Source of the DNA: CAWHMN01 sp051001135
Lineage (GTDB): Bacteria; Acidobacteriota; Terriglobia; Terriglobales; Acidobacteriaceae
Direction: 5' to 3'
Length of the DNA: 44,952 bases
Assembly (NCBI GenBank): GCA_051001135.1
Contig: JBPCNO010000099.1
Coordinates: 1 to 44,952, forward strand
Each line of letters begins with the position of its first letter. Within the stretch, counting starts at the first letter, position 1. The position numbers were made by a program, and so were the translations under genes. The notes beneath the pieces are model-generated. The model was not told where the DNA came from. It saw only the letters and a program-made list of their open reading frames with translations, and ran no database searches. Below are positions 17,216-25,602 of this stretch, piece by piece.

Positions 17216-18793
17216 ATGGACAACAATACCAAGCAGAAGCAGCAGGGCGACCCGGTCGTCGGGATGGGCGAGGGGCAGGACCAGGGCGCGCAGTACTTAG
17301 GCGGAAAAGACAGGGGCGGCAAGGGCAGGGCTGGCAAAGACGACGGCGAGAAGCAGAACCTGGGCCGGGTGATCCAGATCTCCGGACCGGCGGTCGATGT
17401 GCAGTTCGAAGAAGCAACCATGCCGTCCATCTACCAGGCGCTGCGGGTGGTGAGCGACGGCTTTGACGTGCCCAGCCCGATCAACGTGATCATCGAGGTG
17501 CAGCAGCACATCGGCGAGGGCCGGGTGCGTTGCGTGGCCATGGAATCGACCGAGGGCATGGTGCGGGGCATGAAGGTGATCGACACCGGAGGCCCCATCA
17601 TGGTGCCGGTGGGCGAGGCGACGCTGGGACGCATCCTGAACGTCATCGGCCTTCCCGTGGACGAACTGGGCCCGGTGAATGCGAAGGAGATGCGGCCCAT
17701 TCACCGCTCGGCGCCGCTGTTCGATGAGCAGTCCACCTCGGAGGAGATGTTTGAGACCGGCGTGAAGGTCATCGACCTGATCCAGCCCTTTCTCAAGGGC
17801 GGGAAGATCGGCCTGTTCGGCGGCGCGGGCGTGGGCAAGACCGTGATCATCCAGGAGCTGATCAACAACTTCGCCTCCAAGCACGGCGGCGTGTCGGTCT
17901 TTGCCGGCGTAGGCGAGCGGACGCGCGAAGGTACGGACCTGTGGCTGGAGTTCCAGGAGTCGGGCGTGATCGACCTGAAGAATCCCGCCAAGTCCAAAGC
18001 CGCACTGGTCTACGGGCAGATGACCGAGCCGCCCGGAGCGCGTCTGCGCGTCGCGCTAACCGGGCTGACCATCGCCGAGTACTTCCGCGATGAGCAGGGC
18101 GCGGACACGCTGCTGTTCATCGACAACATCTTCCGCTTTACCCAGGCGGGTTCCGAGGTATCGACGCTGCTGGGGCGCATGCCATCGGCCGTCGGCTACC
18201 AGCCGAACCTGGCCACCGAGATGGGCGAGTTGCAGGAGCGCATCACCTCGACCAAGCGCGGCTCCGTCACGTCGGTGCAGGCGATCTATGTGCCGGCGGA
18301 TGACTTGACCGACCCGGCGCCGGCCACCACCTTCGCTCACCTGGATGCGACCACTGTGCTTTCGCGGCCGCTGTCGGAGCTGGGTATCTATCCGGCGGTC
18401 GATCCGCTGGCCTCCACGTCGCGCATCCTGACGCCGCGCATCGTGGGGCAGGAGCACTACGACGTCGCACAGGGGGTGAAGCGGATCCTGCAGCGCTACA
18501 AGGACCTGCAGGACATCATCGCCATTCTCGGTATCGACGAGCTCTCGGATGAAGACAAGCTGACGGTGCAGCGCGCGCGCAAGGTGCAGCGCTTCCTGTC
18601 GCAGCCCTTCCACGTGGACGAGGTGTTCACCGGCGCGACGGGCAAGTACGTCAAGACGGAAGACACGGTGCGCTCCTTCAAGGAGATCATCGAAGGCAAG
18701 CACGACAGCGTGCCGGAGCAGGCCTTCTACATGAAGGGCGCGATTGAGGACGTGCTGGAAGCGGCGGAGAAGCTGCAGGGAGCGGCGGTTTAG
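17216..18793 (+). CDS. atpD: ATP synthase F1 subunit beta with N-terminal extension (525 aa)
   Basis: Beta carries the catalytic sites of ATP synthase. P-loop GGAGVGKT is at 202-209; GERTREGTDLW, LLFIDNIFRFTQAGSEVS (Walker B) and the signature PAVDPLASTSR are intact. The canonical beta start (GRVIQISGPAVDVQF) lies at residue 50. The preceding 49 residues are hydrophilic and rich in Gly, Lys, Asp and Gln, with no family counterpart I recognise. The long start is favoured: ATG 17216 is preceded by AGGACAGG at 4 nt, and no start near residue 48 is obvious. The gene is separated from atpG by a palindromic repeat. Confidence 0.97.
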   Translation: MDNNTKQKQQGDPVVGMGEGQDQGAQYLGGKDRGGKGRAGKDDGEKQNLGRVIQISGPAVDVQFEEATMPSIYQALRVVSDGFDVPSPINVIIEVQQHIGEGRVRCVAMESTEGMVRGMKVIDTGGPIMVPVGEATLGRILNVIGLPVDELGPVNAKEMRPIHRSAPLFDEQSTSEEMFETGVKVIDLIQPFLKGGKIGLFGGAGVGKTVIIQELINNFASKHGGVSVFAGVGERTREGTDLWLEFQESGVIDLKNPAKSKAALVYGQMTEPPGARLRVALTGLTIAEYFRDEQGADTLLFIDNIFRFTQAGSEVSTLLGRMPSAVGYQPNLATEMGELQERITSTKRGSVTSVQAIYVPADDLTDPAPATTFAHLDATTVLSRPLSELGIYPAVDPLASTSRILTPRIVGQEHYDVAQGVKRILQRYKDLQDIIAILGIDELSDEDKLTVQRARKVQRFLSQPFHVDEVFTGATGKYVKTEDTVRSFKEIIEGKHDSVPEQAFYMKGAIEDVLEAAEKLQGAAV

Positions 18794-18802
18794 TCCGCGA
18801 CC

Positions 18803-19216
18803 ATGGCTGAGACTCAGTTGCAGGTCCGGCTGGTGACGCCGGACCGGATGCTTATCGACAAGACGGCCGATGCGGTCGAGCTACCCGGCAAGAACGGGTA
18901 CCTGGAGGTGCTGTTCGGCGCGGCGCCGCTGCTGGCGGAGCTGGGCGCGGGCGATGTGAAGATCCACGGCGGCGAGGCAGGCGACGAACGCTACTTCGTG
19001 GCCTGGGGATTTGCCGAGGTGCTGCCCAACCGCGTGACTATCCTGGCGGAGAGTGCGCAGAAGCCGGAAGAGATCGATACCAGCGCGGCGCAACGCGAGC
19101 TCGACGAAGGGCAGACGATGTGGAATGAGGCGGGCGACAATCCCGAGCGCTACGAGCGCGCCAACGAGCAGATGCACGATGCGCAGGCGCGTCTGGATTC
19201 GGCGCAGGGGAAGTAA
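18803..19216 (+). CDS. atpC: ATP synthase F1 subunit epsilon (137 aa)
   Basis: Epsilon sits on the rotor, contacts the c-ring and can inhibit hydrolysis. The N-terminal beta sandwich is clear (LQVRLVTPDRMLIDKTADAVELPGKNGYLEVL in part, then ELGAGDVKIHGG and WGFAEVLPNRVTILAESA), followed by a helical hairpin of normal length (AAQRELDEGQTMWNEA ...). The gap of 9 bp from atpD is standard. This is the last gene of the operon; atpB, atpE and atpI are absent from the window. Two repeat copies follow it. Confidence 0.95.
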   Translation: MAETQLQVRLVTPDRMLIDKTADAVELPGKNGYLEVLFGAAPLLAELGAGDVKIHGGEAGDERYFVAWGFAEVLPNRVTILAESAQKPEEIDTSAAQRELDEGQTMWNEAGDNPERYERANEQMHDAQARLDSAQGK

Positions 19217-19274
19217 GGTTTCGCCGCTGACACGAAGTCGTGTGGCGAAGAATCGGCGCCGTGTTGTGGCCCAT

Positions 19275-19307
19275 CCCACCCTTCGCTGCGCTCAGAATGG
19301 GGCACCC
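19275..19307. repeat. 33-bp palindromic repeat, copy 1 of an identical pair
   Basis: The unit CCCACCCTTCGCTGCGCTC... to GGGGCACCC is identical to 19346-19378. The core can form an imperfect stem (CCTTCGC with GCTCAGAATGG). It lies between the convergent atpC and methyltransferase genes. Confidence 0.85.
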
Positions 19308-19345
19308 AATGACCCGTCCAATGACCCATCCGTCCAGCGACTCCA

Positions 19346-19378
19346 CCCACCCTTCGCTGCGCTCAGAATGGGGCACCC
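19346..19378. repeat. 33-bp palindromic repeat, copy 2 of an identical pair
   Basis: Identical to 19275-19307 and in the same orientation, 71 bp downstream. The spacer contains ATGACCC(G/A)TCC twice (19308 and 19320). It ends 14 bp before the methyltransferase stop codon. Confidence 0.85.
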
Positions 19379-19391
19379 GAGGGTCGCAAAG

Positions 19392-20198
19392 TCAGCCGGG
19401 CTTGTGGGCGACATAGACGCGGCGCAACAGGCGTTCTTCGCTGGTCAGGGTGTGGACGCACTTCAGGAAATGTTGCAGTGCGTCAAAGCTGGCCTCACCT
19501 TCGATGGCGAGCAGTTCCTGTTTGCGGCGCTGGCGGGCCTGGTACCAGAGGCTGGCGACGCGTGCGGCGTTCCCCGTCGTCTCGATGATTTCGAGCTGAC
19601 GGAATCCTGCTGCTTTGATCAACCGCTCGTTCTCTCCCGGCGGACTGAGCACGTAGTAGCCGAGCGAACTGCGCATGGCGATTTCGTAGTGCGAGAGCAT
19701 GCCGCCAACCACCAGGGCGTCGCTGAAGAGCATGCGGCCGTCCGGTTTGAGCACCCGGAACATCTCCCGCAAGACCGAATCGCGCGCCGGAATATGGCAC
19801 AAGGCATCGTTGGAGAAGACGGCATCGAAGGTCTCGCTGGCGAAGACCAGACCACGGGCGACATCGCACTGGTCGAACTGCACCGTCGCCGTCACATGAC
19901 GGGTGGCGGCGAGTTCTTTGCCGTGGCGGATGCCCTCGGCGTTGATATCGAGGCCGATGACGCGACACCCCACCTGTTGTGCCAGACAGACAGCATAGGC
20001 GCCGCAGCCGCAACCGATTTCAAGCACCGAGGAACCCGCGCGAAGAGCGAGCAGCCGGGGGATCTGGTTGGACTCCTCAACGACCGTCCAGCCGGTCTGG
20101 CCGAGGTCCTCTCCATAGGTGTCGATGCGCACCTGCCGGTAGACGTCGCGGTCACAGTTGCGATAGACACCGTCGTAAATGTCCACATTCTCCGGCAT
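19392..20198 (-). CDS. Class I SAM-dependent methyltransferase (268 aa)
   Basis: SAM-binding motif I is VLEIGCGCG (58-66), followed by the acidic end of strand two, VIGLDIN (80-86), and motif IV-like FDAVFSNDALCHIP (near 125). VLKPDGRMLFSDALVV is the typical post-IV strand. Features such as GYYVLSPPGENERLIKAAGF resemble small-molecule N- or C-methyltransferases (sarcosine/sterol/phosphoethanolamine-type), but the substrate cannot be assigned. The ATG is preceded by GGAGG, and the length is complete. It converges on atpC and diverges from the hydrolase gene. Confidence 0.85.
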   Translation of the reverse strand: MPENVDIYDGVYRNCDRDVYRQVRIDTYGEDLGQTGWTVVEESNQIPRLLALRAGSSVLEIGCGCGAYAVCLAQQVGCRVIGLDINAEGIRHGKELAATRHVTATVQFDQCDVARGLVFASETFDAVFSNDALCHIPARDSVLREMFRVLKPDGRMLFSDALVVGGMLSHYEIAMRSSLGYYVLSPPGENERLIKAAGFRQLEIIETTGNAARVASLWYQARQRRKQELLAIEGEASFDALQHFLKCVHTLTSEERLLRRVYVAHKPG

Positions 20199-20407
20199 AT
20201 TGCGCCTCCGCGGATGGTGGAGCTTTGGGTCCAGGGGGGCCGGTGAGGGAGTCTATGAGGACTGCATAGTAACAGGTAAGACGTGCGCCAGAAAGGCGGT
20301 TTTCGCGCAGTAGTGGCGCGGTCCGGTTGCCGGCACATTGGTTGAGATGCGGGGCACCGGCCGGGCGGAGTGATTTACTGTTGTCACTGCAATTCTCAGG
20401 AGGGTGG

Positions 20408-22408
20408 ATGGTACGAGCGAGCGCGCGGTGGATGGCAGGGGCAGCGGTGATGGTGTGCGCGGCATGCACGGTGATGCCCGTGCTGGCACAGGAGAAGCCG
20501 GATGCGGCCAAAGAAGCGTATGTGAAGGCGCACTACACCAAGTACGAGTACCGCATTCCCATGCGCGATGGAGTACGGCTGTTCACCTCCGTCTACGTGC
20601 CCAAGGACCACACGCAGGCGTGGCCGATCCTGATGGACCGGACGCCCTACTCGGTGGCGCCGTATGGCGTGGACCAGTACAAGGAGAAGCTGGGGCCCTC
20701 CGAGGAGTTTGCGAATGCGGGCTATATCTTCGTGTACCAGGATGTGCGCGGGCGGTATCTCTCCGAAGGCACGTTCGTGGAGATGCGGCCGCATATCGAC
20801 CACAAGGCTTCGAACAACGATGTGGACGACAGCTCCGACACCTCCGATACCATCGACTACCTGCTGAAGACGGTGGCGAACAATAACGGCAAGGTGGGAA
20901 TCTGGGGGATCTCCTATCCCGGCTTCTACACCTCGGCGAGCATTATCGATTCGCACCCGGCGATCAAGGCGGCGAGCCCGCAGGCGCCGATGACCAATCT
21001 GTTCGAGGGCGATGACGGGTACCATGGCGGGGCGTTCATGCTGGCGGCGAACTTCGGCTTCTACAACTTCTTTCGTCCATTCGCGGAGCCGCAGACCCCG
21101 GCGGAGCAGAAGAGGACGCGGGTAATGCCGTTCGAGATGGGCACCCCGGATGCGTATCAGTTCTTCCTGACGGCGACGCCCACTTCCACGCTTGAAACGG
21201 TGGACCTGAAGGGGACAAGTCCGCTGTTTGCCGACCAGCTCTCCCACGATACCTATGACGATTACTGGAAGCCGCGCGATCTGTCGCAGCATATGCACGG
21301 CATCCACTGCGCGGTGATGACGGTGGGCGGATGGTACGACGCGGAGGACCTGAGCGGGCCGTGGCGCACCTACCGCGCCATCGAGAAGGAGAATGCGGGA
21401 ACGCCGAACACCATCGTCGAAGGGCCGTGGGTACACGGCGGCTGGGCGTCCACGGACGGCGATCGTCTGGGCGATGTGAGTTTCGACGCCAAGACGGGCG
21501 AGTTTTTTCGCAAGGATATTCAGTTCCCGTTCTTTGAGCATTATCTGAAGGGCAAAGGCGAGACGCCGCCGGAGGCGTACATGTTCGAGACGGGGACCAA
21601 CGTGTGGCGGAAGTATGCGAGCTGGCCGCCGGCCGGCGCCGCGGCGAAGACGCTCTACTTGCATGCGGGCGGCAAGCTGTCGTTCGATCCGCCGGCGGGG
21701 AATGAGGGCGCCGGCAAAGCATACGACGAGTACGTGAGCGACCCGGCGCACCCGGTGCCGTTCGTGGGATACGTAACCGACACGGTGCCACAACGCTATA
21801 TGGTGGACGACCAGCGGTTCGCAGCCAAGCGGCCCGATGTGCTGACCTACGAGACAGAGCCGCTGCAGGAGGATGTGACCATTGCCGGACCAATCTCGCC
21901 CAAGCTGAAGATCGCGTCTTCGGGAACCGATTCGGATTTTGTGGTGAAACTGATCGATGTGTACCCGAACGATTATCCGGATGCCGCGGATGCGACTTCA
22001 GGCAACAAGCGCGTTTTGGGGCCACCGCCGCTGCACATGGGTGGCTACCAGGAGATGGTGCGGGGCGAACCGATGCGGGCGAAGTTCCGCAAGAGCTGGG
22101 AGAAGCCGGAGCCGCTGACGCCGGGCAAGGTGACGGAGGTGGACTTCGAGATGCCCGACCTGGACCACACCTTCCGCCGCGGGCATCGCATCATGGTGCA
22201 GGTGCAGAGCTCGTGGTTTCCGCTGACTGACCGGAATCCGCAGACCTTTACCGATATTCCGCACGCCAAGCCGGAGGACTTCCGCAAGGCCACCGAGCAG
22301 GTGTACCGCAGCGCCGGCGCGGCGAGCGGGGTGGAGGTGATGGTGCTGCCGGCCGATCGGACGTTTCAGGCGAGCGGAGGCCAGGCCAGCGGTGCGACGG
22401 CGCAGTAG
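20408..22408 (+). CDS. Secreted CocE/NonD-family hydrolase, alpha-amino-acid ester hydrolase-like (666 aa)
   Basis: The family contains cocaine esterase, X-Pro dipeptidyl peptidases and alpha-amino-acid ester hydrolases; this protein resembles the last group. Residues 1-28 are a signal peptide (GAAVMVCAACTVMPVLAQ). The nucleophile is Ser169 in GIWGISYPGF, the acid is probably Asp311 in GGWYDAED, and the His is His343 in EGPWVHGGW. QDVRGRYLSEG (111-121) is a family signature. The C-terminal jelly-roll domain ends with GHRIMVQVQSSWFPLTDRNP. ATG 20408 follows AGGAGGG closely and starts the signal peptide, so I prefer it to an in-frame start 27 codons upstream. Natural substrate is unknown. Confidence 0.9.
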   Translation: MVRASARWMAGAAVMVCAACTVMPVLAQEKPDAAKEAYVKAHYTKYEYRIPMRDGVRLFTSVYVPKDHTQAWPILMDRTPYSVAPYGVDQYKEKLGPSEEFANAGYIFVYQDVRGRYLSEGTFVEMRPHIDHKASNNDVDDSSDTSDTIDYLLKTVANNNGKVGIWGISYPGFYTSASIIDSHPAIKAASPQAPMTNLFEGDDGYHGGAFMLAANFGFYNFFRPFAEPQTPAEQKRTRVMPFEMGTPDAYQFFLTATPTSTLETVDLKGTSPLFADQLSHDTYDDYWKPRDLSQHMHGIHCAVMTVGGWYDAEDLSGPWRTYRAIEKENAGTPNTIVEGPWVHGGWASTDGDRLGDVSFDAKTGEFFRKDIQFPFFEHYLKGKGETPPEAYMFETGTNVWRKYASWPPAGAAAKTLYLHAGGKLSFDPPAGNEGAGKAYDEYVSDPAHPVPFVGYVTDTVPQRYMVDDQRFAAKRPDVLTYETEPLQEDVTIAGPISPKLKIASSGTDSDFVVKLIDVYPNDYPDAADATSGNKRVLGPPPLHMGGYQEMVRGEPMRAKFRKSWEKPEPLTPGKVTEVDFEMPDLDHTFRRGHRIMVQVQSSWFPLTDRNPQTFTDIPHAKPEDFRKATEQVYRSAGAASGVEVMVLPADRTFQASGGQASGATAQ

Positions 22409-22629
22409 GCGGCCATCGTCTGCCATGCGCATCTCATGGATGTGGGCGCCTGGGTGGCAACGCCCTGCGGAGAACCCGAAAGGTTACGGAAGAGAGGCGC
22501 AGTGCGGCAAGTGGTAAGGCGCGCCTGTGCGTATTCCAAAAAGGCCGATCGCGAAGCGGCTTAGCATGAGAAGTTGCAGGGAACAGCGAATTCTGGAGCG
22601 CAGCCATTACCAAGATTGAAGCGCACTCG

Positions 22630-23397
22630 ATGAGGGAAGAGCGGAGGGGCGGCGCAGTAGCAGAGCCGTGGGTGTTGGAGCATGCGGGGGCGACGGATCG
22701 CGGCCGCGCGCGGCGGGCCAACGAGGACGCCTGGGGCGCGTGCAGTGGGGACGGGGCTCACGAGGGAGCGTTCGTAGTGTGCGATGGCATGGGCGGCGCG
22801 GCGGCGGGCGAGACGGCCAGCCGCATGGCGGTGGAACAGGCGCTGTCCGCAATGTGCGCGGGCGAGCCGAGCGCCGCGCAGGTGGAGGCGGCGGTGCGCC
22901 AGGCCAACGCGACGGTGTTTGCCGCTGCCCAGCGGGACCGGCGGCTGGAGGGCATGGGCACGACGCTCGTGGGCTTGCGCTTGCGGGGGGCGAAGGCGTG
23001 GGTGGTGCATGTGGGTGACAGCCGCTGTTACCTTTATCGCGAAGAACGGCTGGAGCGGCTGACCCGCGACCACTCGCTGGTGGAGGAGCAGGTCCGTTCG
23101 GGGCGGATGACCCAGGAGCAGGCGCGGCGCTCGCCCATGCAGAACGTCATCACCCGGGCCATTGGCACGCGGGCCGACGTTGTGCCGGAGGTGCAGGAGG
23201 TCGCGCTGACGCATGGCGATCTATTCCTTCTTGCCTCCGATGGATTGACGCGGGAGCTGAGCGATGCCTCCATTGGAGGCATGCTGTGCGAGACTGCGGG
23301 CGGCGGCGACCTGGATGCGATCTGTCAGCGGCTGATCGCGGCGGCGAATGAGGCCGGCGGCAAGGACAACATCACCTGCGTTCTGGTGCGCTGCTAG
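22630..23397 (+). CDS. PP2C-family serine/threonine phosphatase (255 aa)
   Basis: This is a metal-dependent protein phosphatase. Motifs in order: GATDRGRARRANEDAW (20-35), VVCDGMGGAAAGE (49-61), GMGTTLVGL, VVHVGDSRCYLYR, LTRDHSLVEEQVRSG, NVITRAIGT, LLASDGLTRELSD and GKDNITCVLVRC at the C-terminus; all metal-binding aspartates are present. It is a free-standing catalytic domain without membrane helix or sensor. No kinase gene adjoins it. ATG 22630 has only a weak ribosome site (GAAG). The 221 bp before it hold no evident feature. Confidence 0.92.
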   Translation: MREERRGGAVAEPWVLEHAGATDRGRARRANEDAWGACSGDGAHEGAFVVCDGMGGAAAGETASRMAVEQALSAMCAGEPSAAQVEAAVRQANATVFAAAQRDRRLEGMGTTLVGLRLRGAKAWVVHVGDSRCYLYREERLERLTRDHSLVEEQVRSGRMTQEQARRSPMQNVITRAIGTRADVVPEVQEVALTHGDLFLLASDGLTRELSDASIGGMLCETAGGGDLDAICQRLIAAANEAGGKDNITCVLVRC

Positions 23398-23432
23398 ACC
23401 GGTGCGAAGGCGGACGCAGGTGAGGCGGCTCC

Positions 23433-24776
23433 GTGAACAATGGGGACAACGACCCACCGATGAGCCCGTTGATTGACCGGAAGACAGACCCGGAGTTCGA
23501 CCGGGCGCTCTTCCGCAAGCTCGCGCGGCGGCTGATGCCGTTCCTGATGCTGCTCTACCTGGTGGCCTATCTGGACCGGGTGAACCTGAGCTACGCAGCG
23601 CTGACCATGAACCAGGACCTGGGCATCAGCGCCCGGATGTTCGGTCTGGGCTCGGGAATCTTCTTTGTCGGGTACCTGCTGCTGGAGGTGCCGAGCAATC
23701 TGGCGCCGCGCAGGTTCGGCGCACGGCGCTGGATCGCACGCATCATGATCTCGTGGGGCGTGGTGTCGGCGATGATGGCGCTGACGCGCGGCCCGGCGTC
23801 GTATCTGGCGTTGCGATTTCTGCTGGGTGTGACGGAGGCGGGCTTCTTTCCGGGCATCATTTTGTACCTGACGTACTGGCTGCCCGCAGCCCAGCGCACG
23901 CGGCTGAACGCGTTGTTCCTGCTGGCTATTCCGGTATCGAGCGTGATCGGATCACCGCTCTCGACCTCGGTGCTGGAGTTGAATCGGAGCCTGGGTCTGG
24001 CCGGCTGGCAGTGGCTCTTTCTGCTGGAAGGGCTACCTGCGGTGGTGCTGGGGTTGATGGTGCTGCGCCTGCTTCCGGATGGCCCGGAGCAAGCGCGTTT
24101 TCTGACCGGCGAGGAGAAGCAGCGTGTGCGGCGGATGCTGGCGCAGGAGCAGGCTGCATCGCCGCCGCACAGCAGCCTGCGGCAGGCTTTGATGAACCGC
24201 GGTGTGCTGGCGCTGAGCGCGGTGTACTTCGGGCTGATGATCGGTCTCTACGGGCTGGGGTTCTGGATCCCGAAGATGTTGACGCATCTGGGACTGAGCG
24301 TGCGCATGGCGGGTTGGACGACGGTGCTTCCATACGCATTTGGAGCCGCGCTGATGTGGCTGTGGAATCGGCGTGCGAACAGCGTGCGGGAGCAGGTGTG
24401 GCGGCTGGTGATCGCCGGGATAGTGGCGGCGGCAGGTGTAGGGATGGCGGCGTTCGCGCACCATGTGGTGCTCGCGGTCGCGGGGTTCTCGTTCGGCGCA
24501 GGCGGAGTGTTCGCGGCCATGCCGGTCTTTTGGACTCTGGCGTCGCGCGGGCTGGAGGGAGAAGCGGCGGCCGGCGGCATCGCGCTGATCAATTCGCTGG
24601 GAAATCTGGGCGGGTTCGTGGGGCCGTTCCTGATGGGATGGCTGCGCCAGTCCACCGGGGCGTATGCCAGCGGGCTGTTTGCGGTGGCGGGATTTCTGCT
24701 GCTGAGCGCGATCGTGGCCGCGGGCTACGCTGGACGGGCATGTATCTCCGACGAAGTGATGACGGCCAACTGGTGA
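23433..24776 (+). CDS. MFS transporter, anion:cation symporter-type (447 aa)
   Basis: The protein has about 12 hydrophobic segments. LMPFLMLLYLVAYLDRVNLSYA and GLGSGIFFVGYLLLEVPSNL are typical of the ACS family (tartrate, phthalate, galactonate, glucarate transport), as are ARIMISWGVVSAMMA and RFLLGVTEAGFFPGIILYLTYW. An organic-acid substrate is therefore likely but not assignable. GTG 23433 is the better start because AGGTGAGG lies 8 nt upstream; ATG 23460 has none. It follows the PP2C gene by 35 bp on the same strand. Confidence 0.9.
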   Translation: MNNGDNDPPMSPLIDRKTDPEFDRALFRKLARRLMPFLMLLYLVAYLDRVNLSYAALTMNQDLGISARMFGLGSGIFFVGYLLLEVPSNLAPRRFGARRWIARIMISWGVVSAMMALTRGPASYLALRFLLGVTEAGFFPGIILYLTYWLPAAQRTRLNALFLLAIPVSSVIGSPLSTSVLELNRSLGLAGWQWLFLLEGLPAVVLGLMVLRLLPDGPEQARFLTGEEKQRVRRMLAQEQAASPPHSSLRQALMNRGVLALSAVYFGLMIGLYGLGFWIPKMLTHLGLSVRMAGWTTVLPYAFGAALMWLWNRRANSVREQVWRLVIAGIVAAAGVGMAAFAHHVVLAVAGFSFGAGGVFAAMPVFWTLASRGLEGEAAAGGIALINSLGNLGGFVGPFLMGWLRQSTGAYASGLFAVAGFLLLSAIVAAGYAGRACISDEVMTANW

Positions 24777-24876
24777 CTAGTTGCGATTGAAGCCGCGTTT
24801 GCTTGACCAGCGGCGAAAGGGCGAGCTTGCGCTCCGACAGCCAGTGGGTCTTGGCCATGAGGGCGACCTCCCCGAT

Positions 24877-25398
24877 CTACCTGCAAACGTGGAGCCTGCC
24901 CGCACGCAGTAGCCGACCGTATGCATCCGCCTTGTGCTCATCCGCTTCGTTGCACAACGCATGTCCAAGCTCGTGGGTGATCGCCAGCGTCAGCAAGTCA
25001 TCGATGCTGCTGGACCACTGCGTGATAAGCTCAGCGCTCCGTCCCGGCACCGGAGCAACCAGCGCCTCTTCAATAAACGTCTCCCGGCGTTCCAGAAAGC
25101 TGAAGGCCGGGCTATCCGGGTCAAGGCGAAGCCGCCGCTTGATCGGCTTCCAATCTTCTGAGCGGACCAGCACCCACGTCCACTCTCCCAGATCGCCCGC
25201 CGGATACCGGCCCAGTACCTCGCGCAATACATCCATCTGCGTCCGGCACAGCGCGGCGGTGTATCCGTTGTTACAGACAAAATGCTGCTGCATTCCCGGC
25301 GCGGGCCTCGCCGAGACTTCATTCGATTGACAATTTGCAGCGTTCGCAGCGAGCGCGAAAGCCAGAACCACAGGGCCAGATAGGTAGCGGACATCCAC
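24877..25398 (-). CDS. Small exported HELGH putative metallopeptidase (173 aa)
   Basis: I do not recognise the family. Residues 1-22 form a signal peptide (VVLAFALAANAANC). HELGH at 142-146 is a zincin zinc-binding/catalytic motif, and DEHKAD (153-158) eight residues on could supply a third ligand, as in gluzincins. Five cysteines (23, 42, 51, 149, 172) may form disulphides after export. GTG 25398 is chosen because GGAGG lies 7 nt upstream; ATG 25425 would add nine residues and has a poorer site. It diverges from the winged-helix/propeller regulator across 204 bp, so the two may be functionally linked. Peptidase activity is inferred from the motif alone. Confidence 0.65.
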   Translation of the reverse strand: MDVRYLSGPVVLAFALAANAANCQSNEVSARPAPGMQQHFVCNNGYTAALCRTQMDVLREVLGRYPAGDLGEWTWVLVRSEDWKPIKRRLRLDPDSPAFSFLERRETFIEEALVAPVPGRSAELITQWSSSIDDLLTLAITHELGHALCNEADEHKADAYGRLLRAGRLHVCR

Positions 25399-25510
25399 GG
25401 CGGCACCTCCAGCGGTGCCCCGCATCCTTGGCCTTCTATCTCGCTACCTCCATGACCGTTGCGTACCATCGAGGTCGCAAGTACCTCACCGTCTAAGTGG
25501 CCTCGCAGCA

Positions 25511-25544
25511 TCGCATTTCGTCACTTATCGCATTTCGTCACTTA
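25511..25544. promoter_or_regulatory. 17-bp perfect tandem repeat in a divergent promoter region
   Basis: TCGCATTTCGTCACTTA occurs at 25511-25527 and directly again at 25528-25544. It lies between the divergent HELGH protein and winged-helix regulator genes, about 60 bp before the regulator start. Tandem sites of this spacing could be an operator for an OmpR/PhoB-type winged helix; that is inference. Confidence 0.45.
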
Positions 25545-25602
25545 TCTGGGTCACCGCTGTACTTCGGCGGTAAACTCGTCTGGAAACCGATTCGGGTGGC
25601 CC

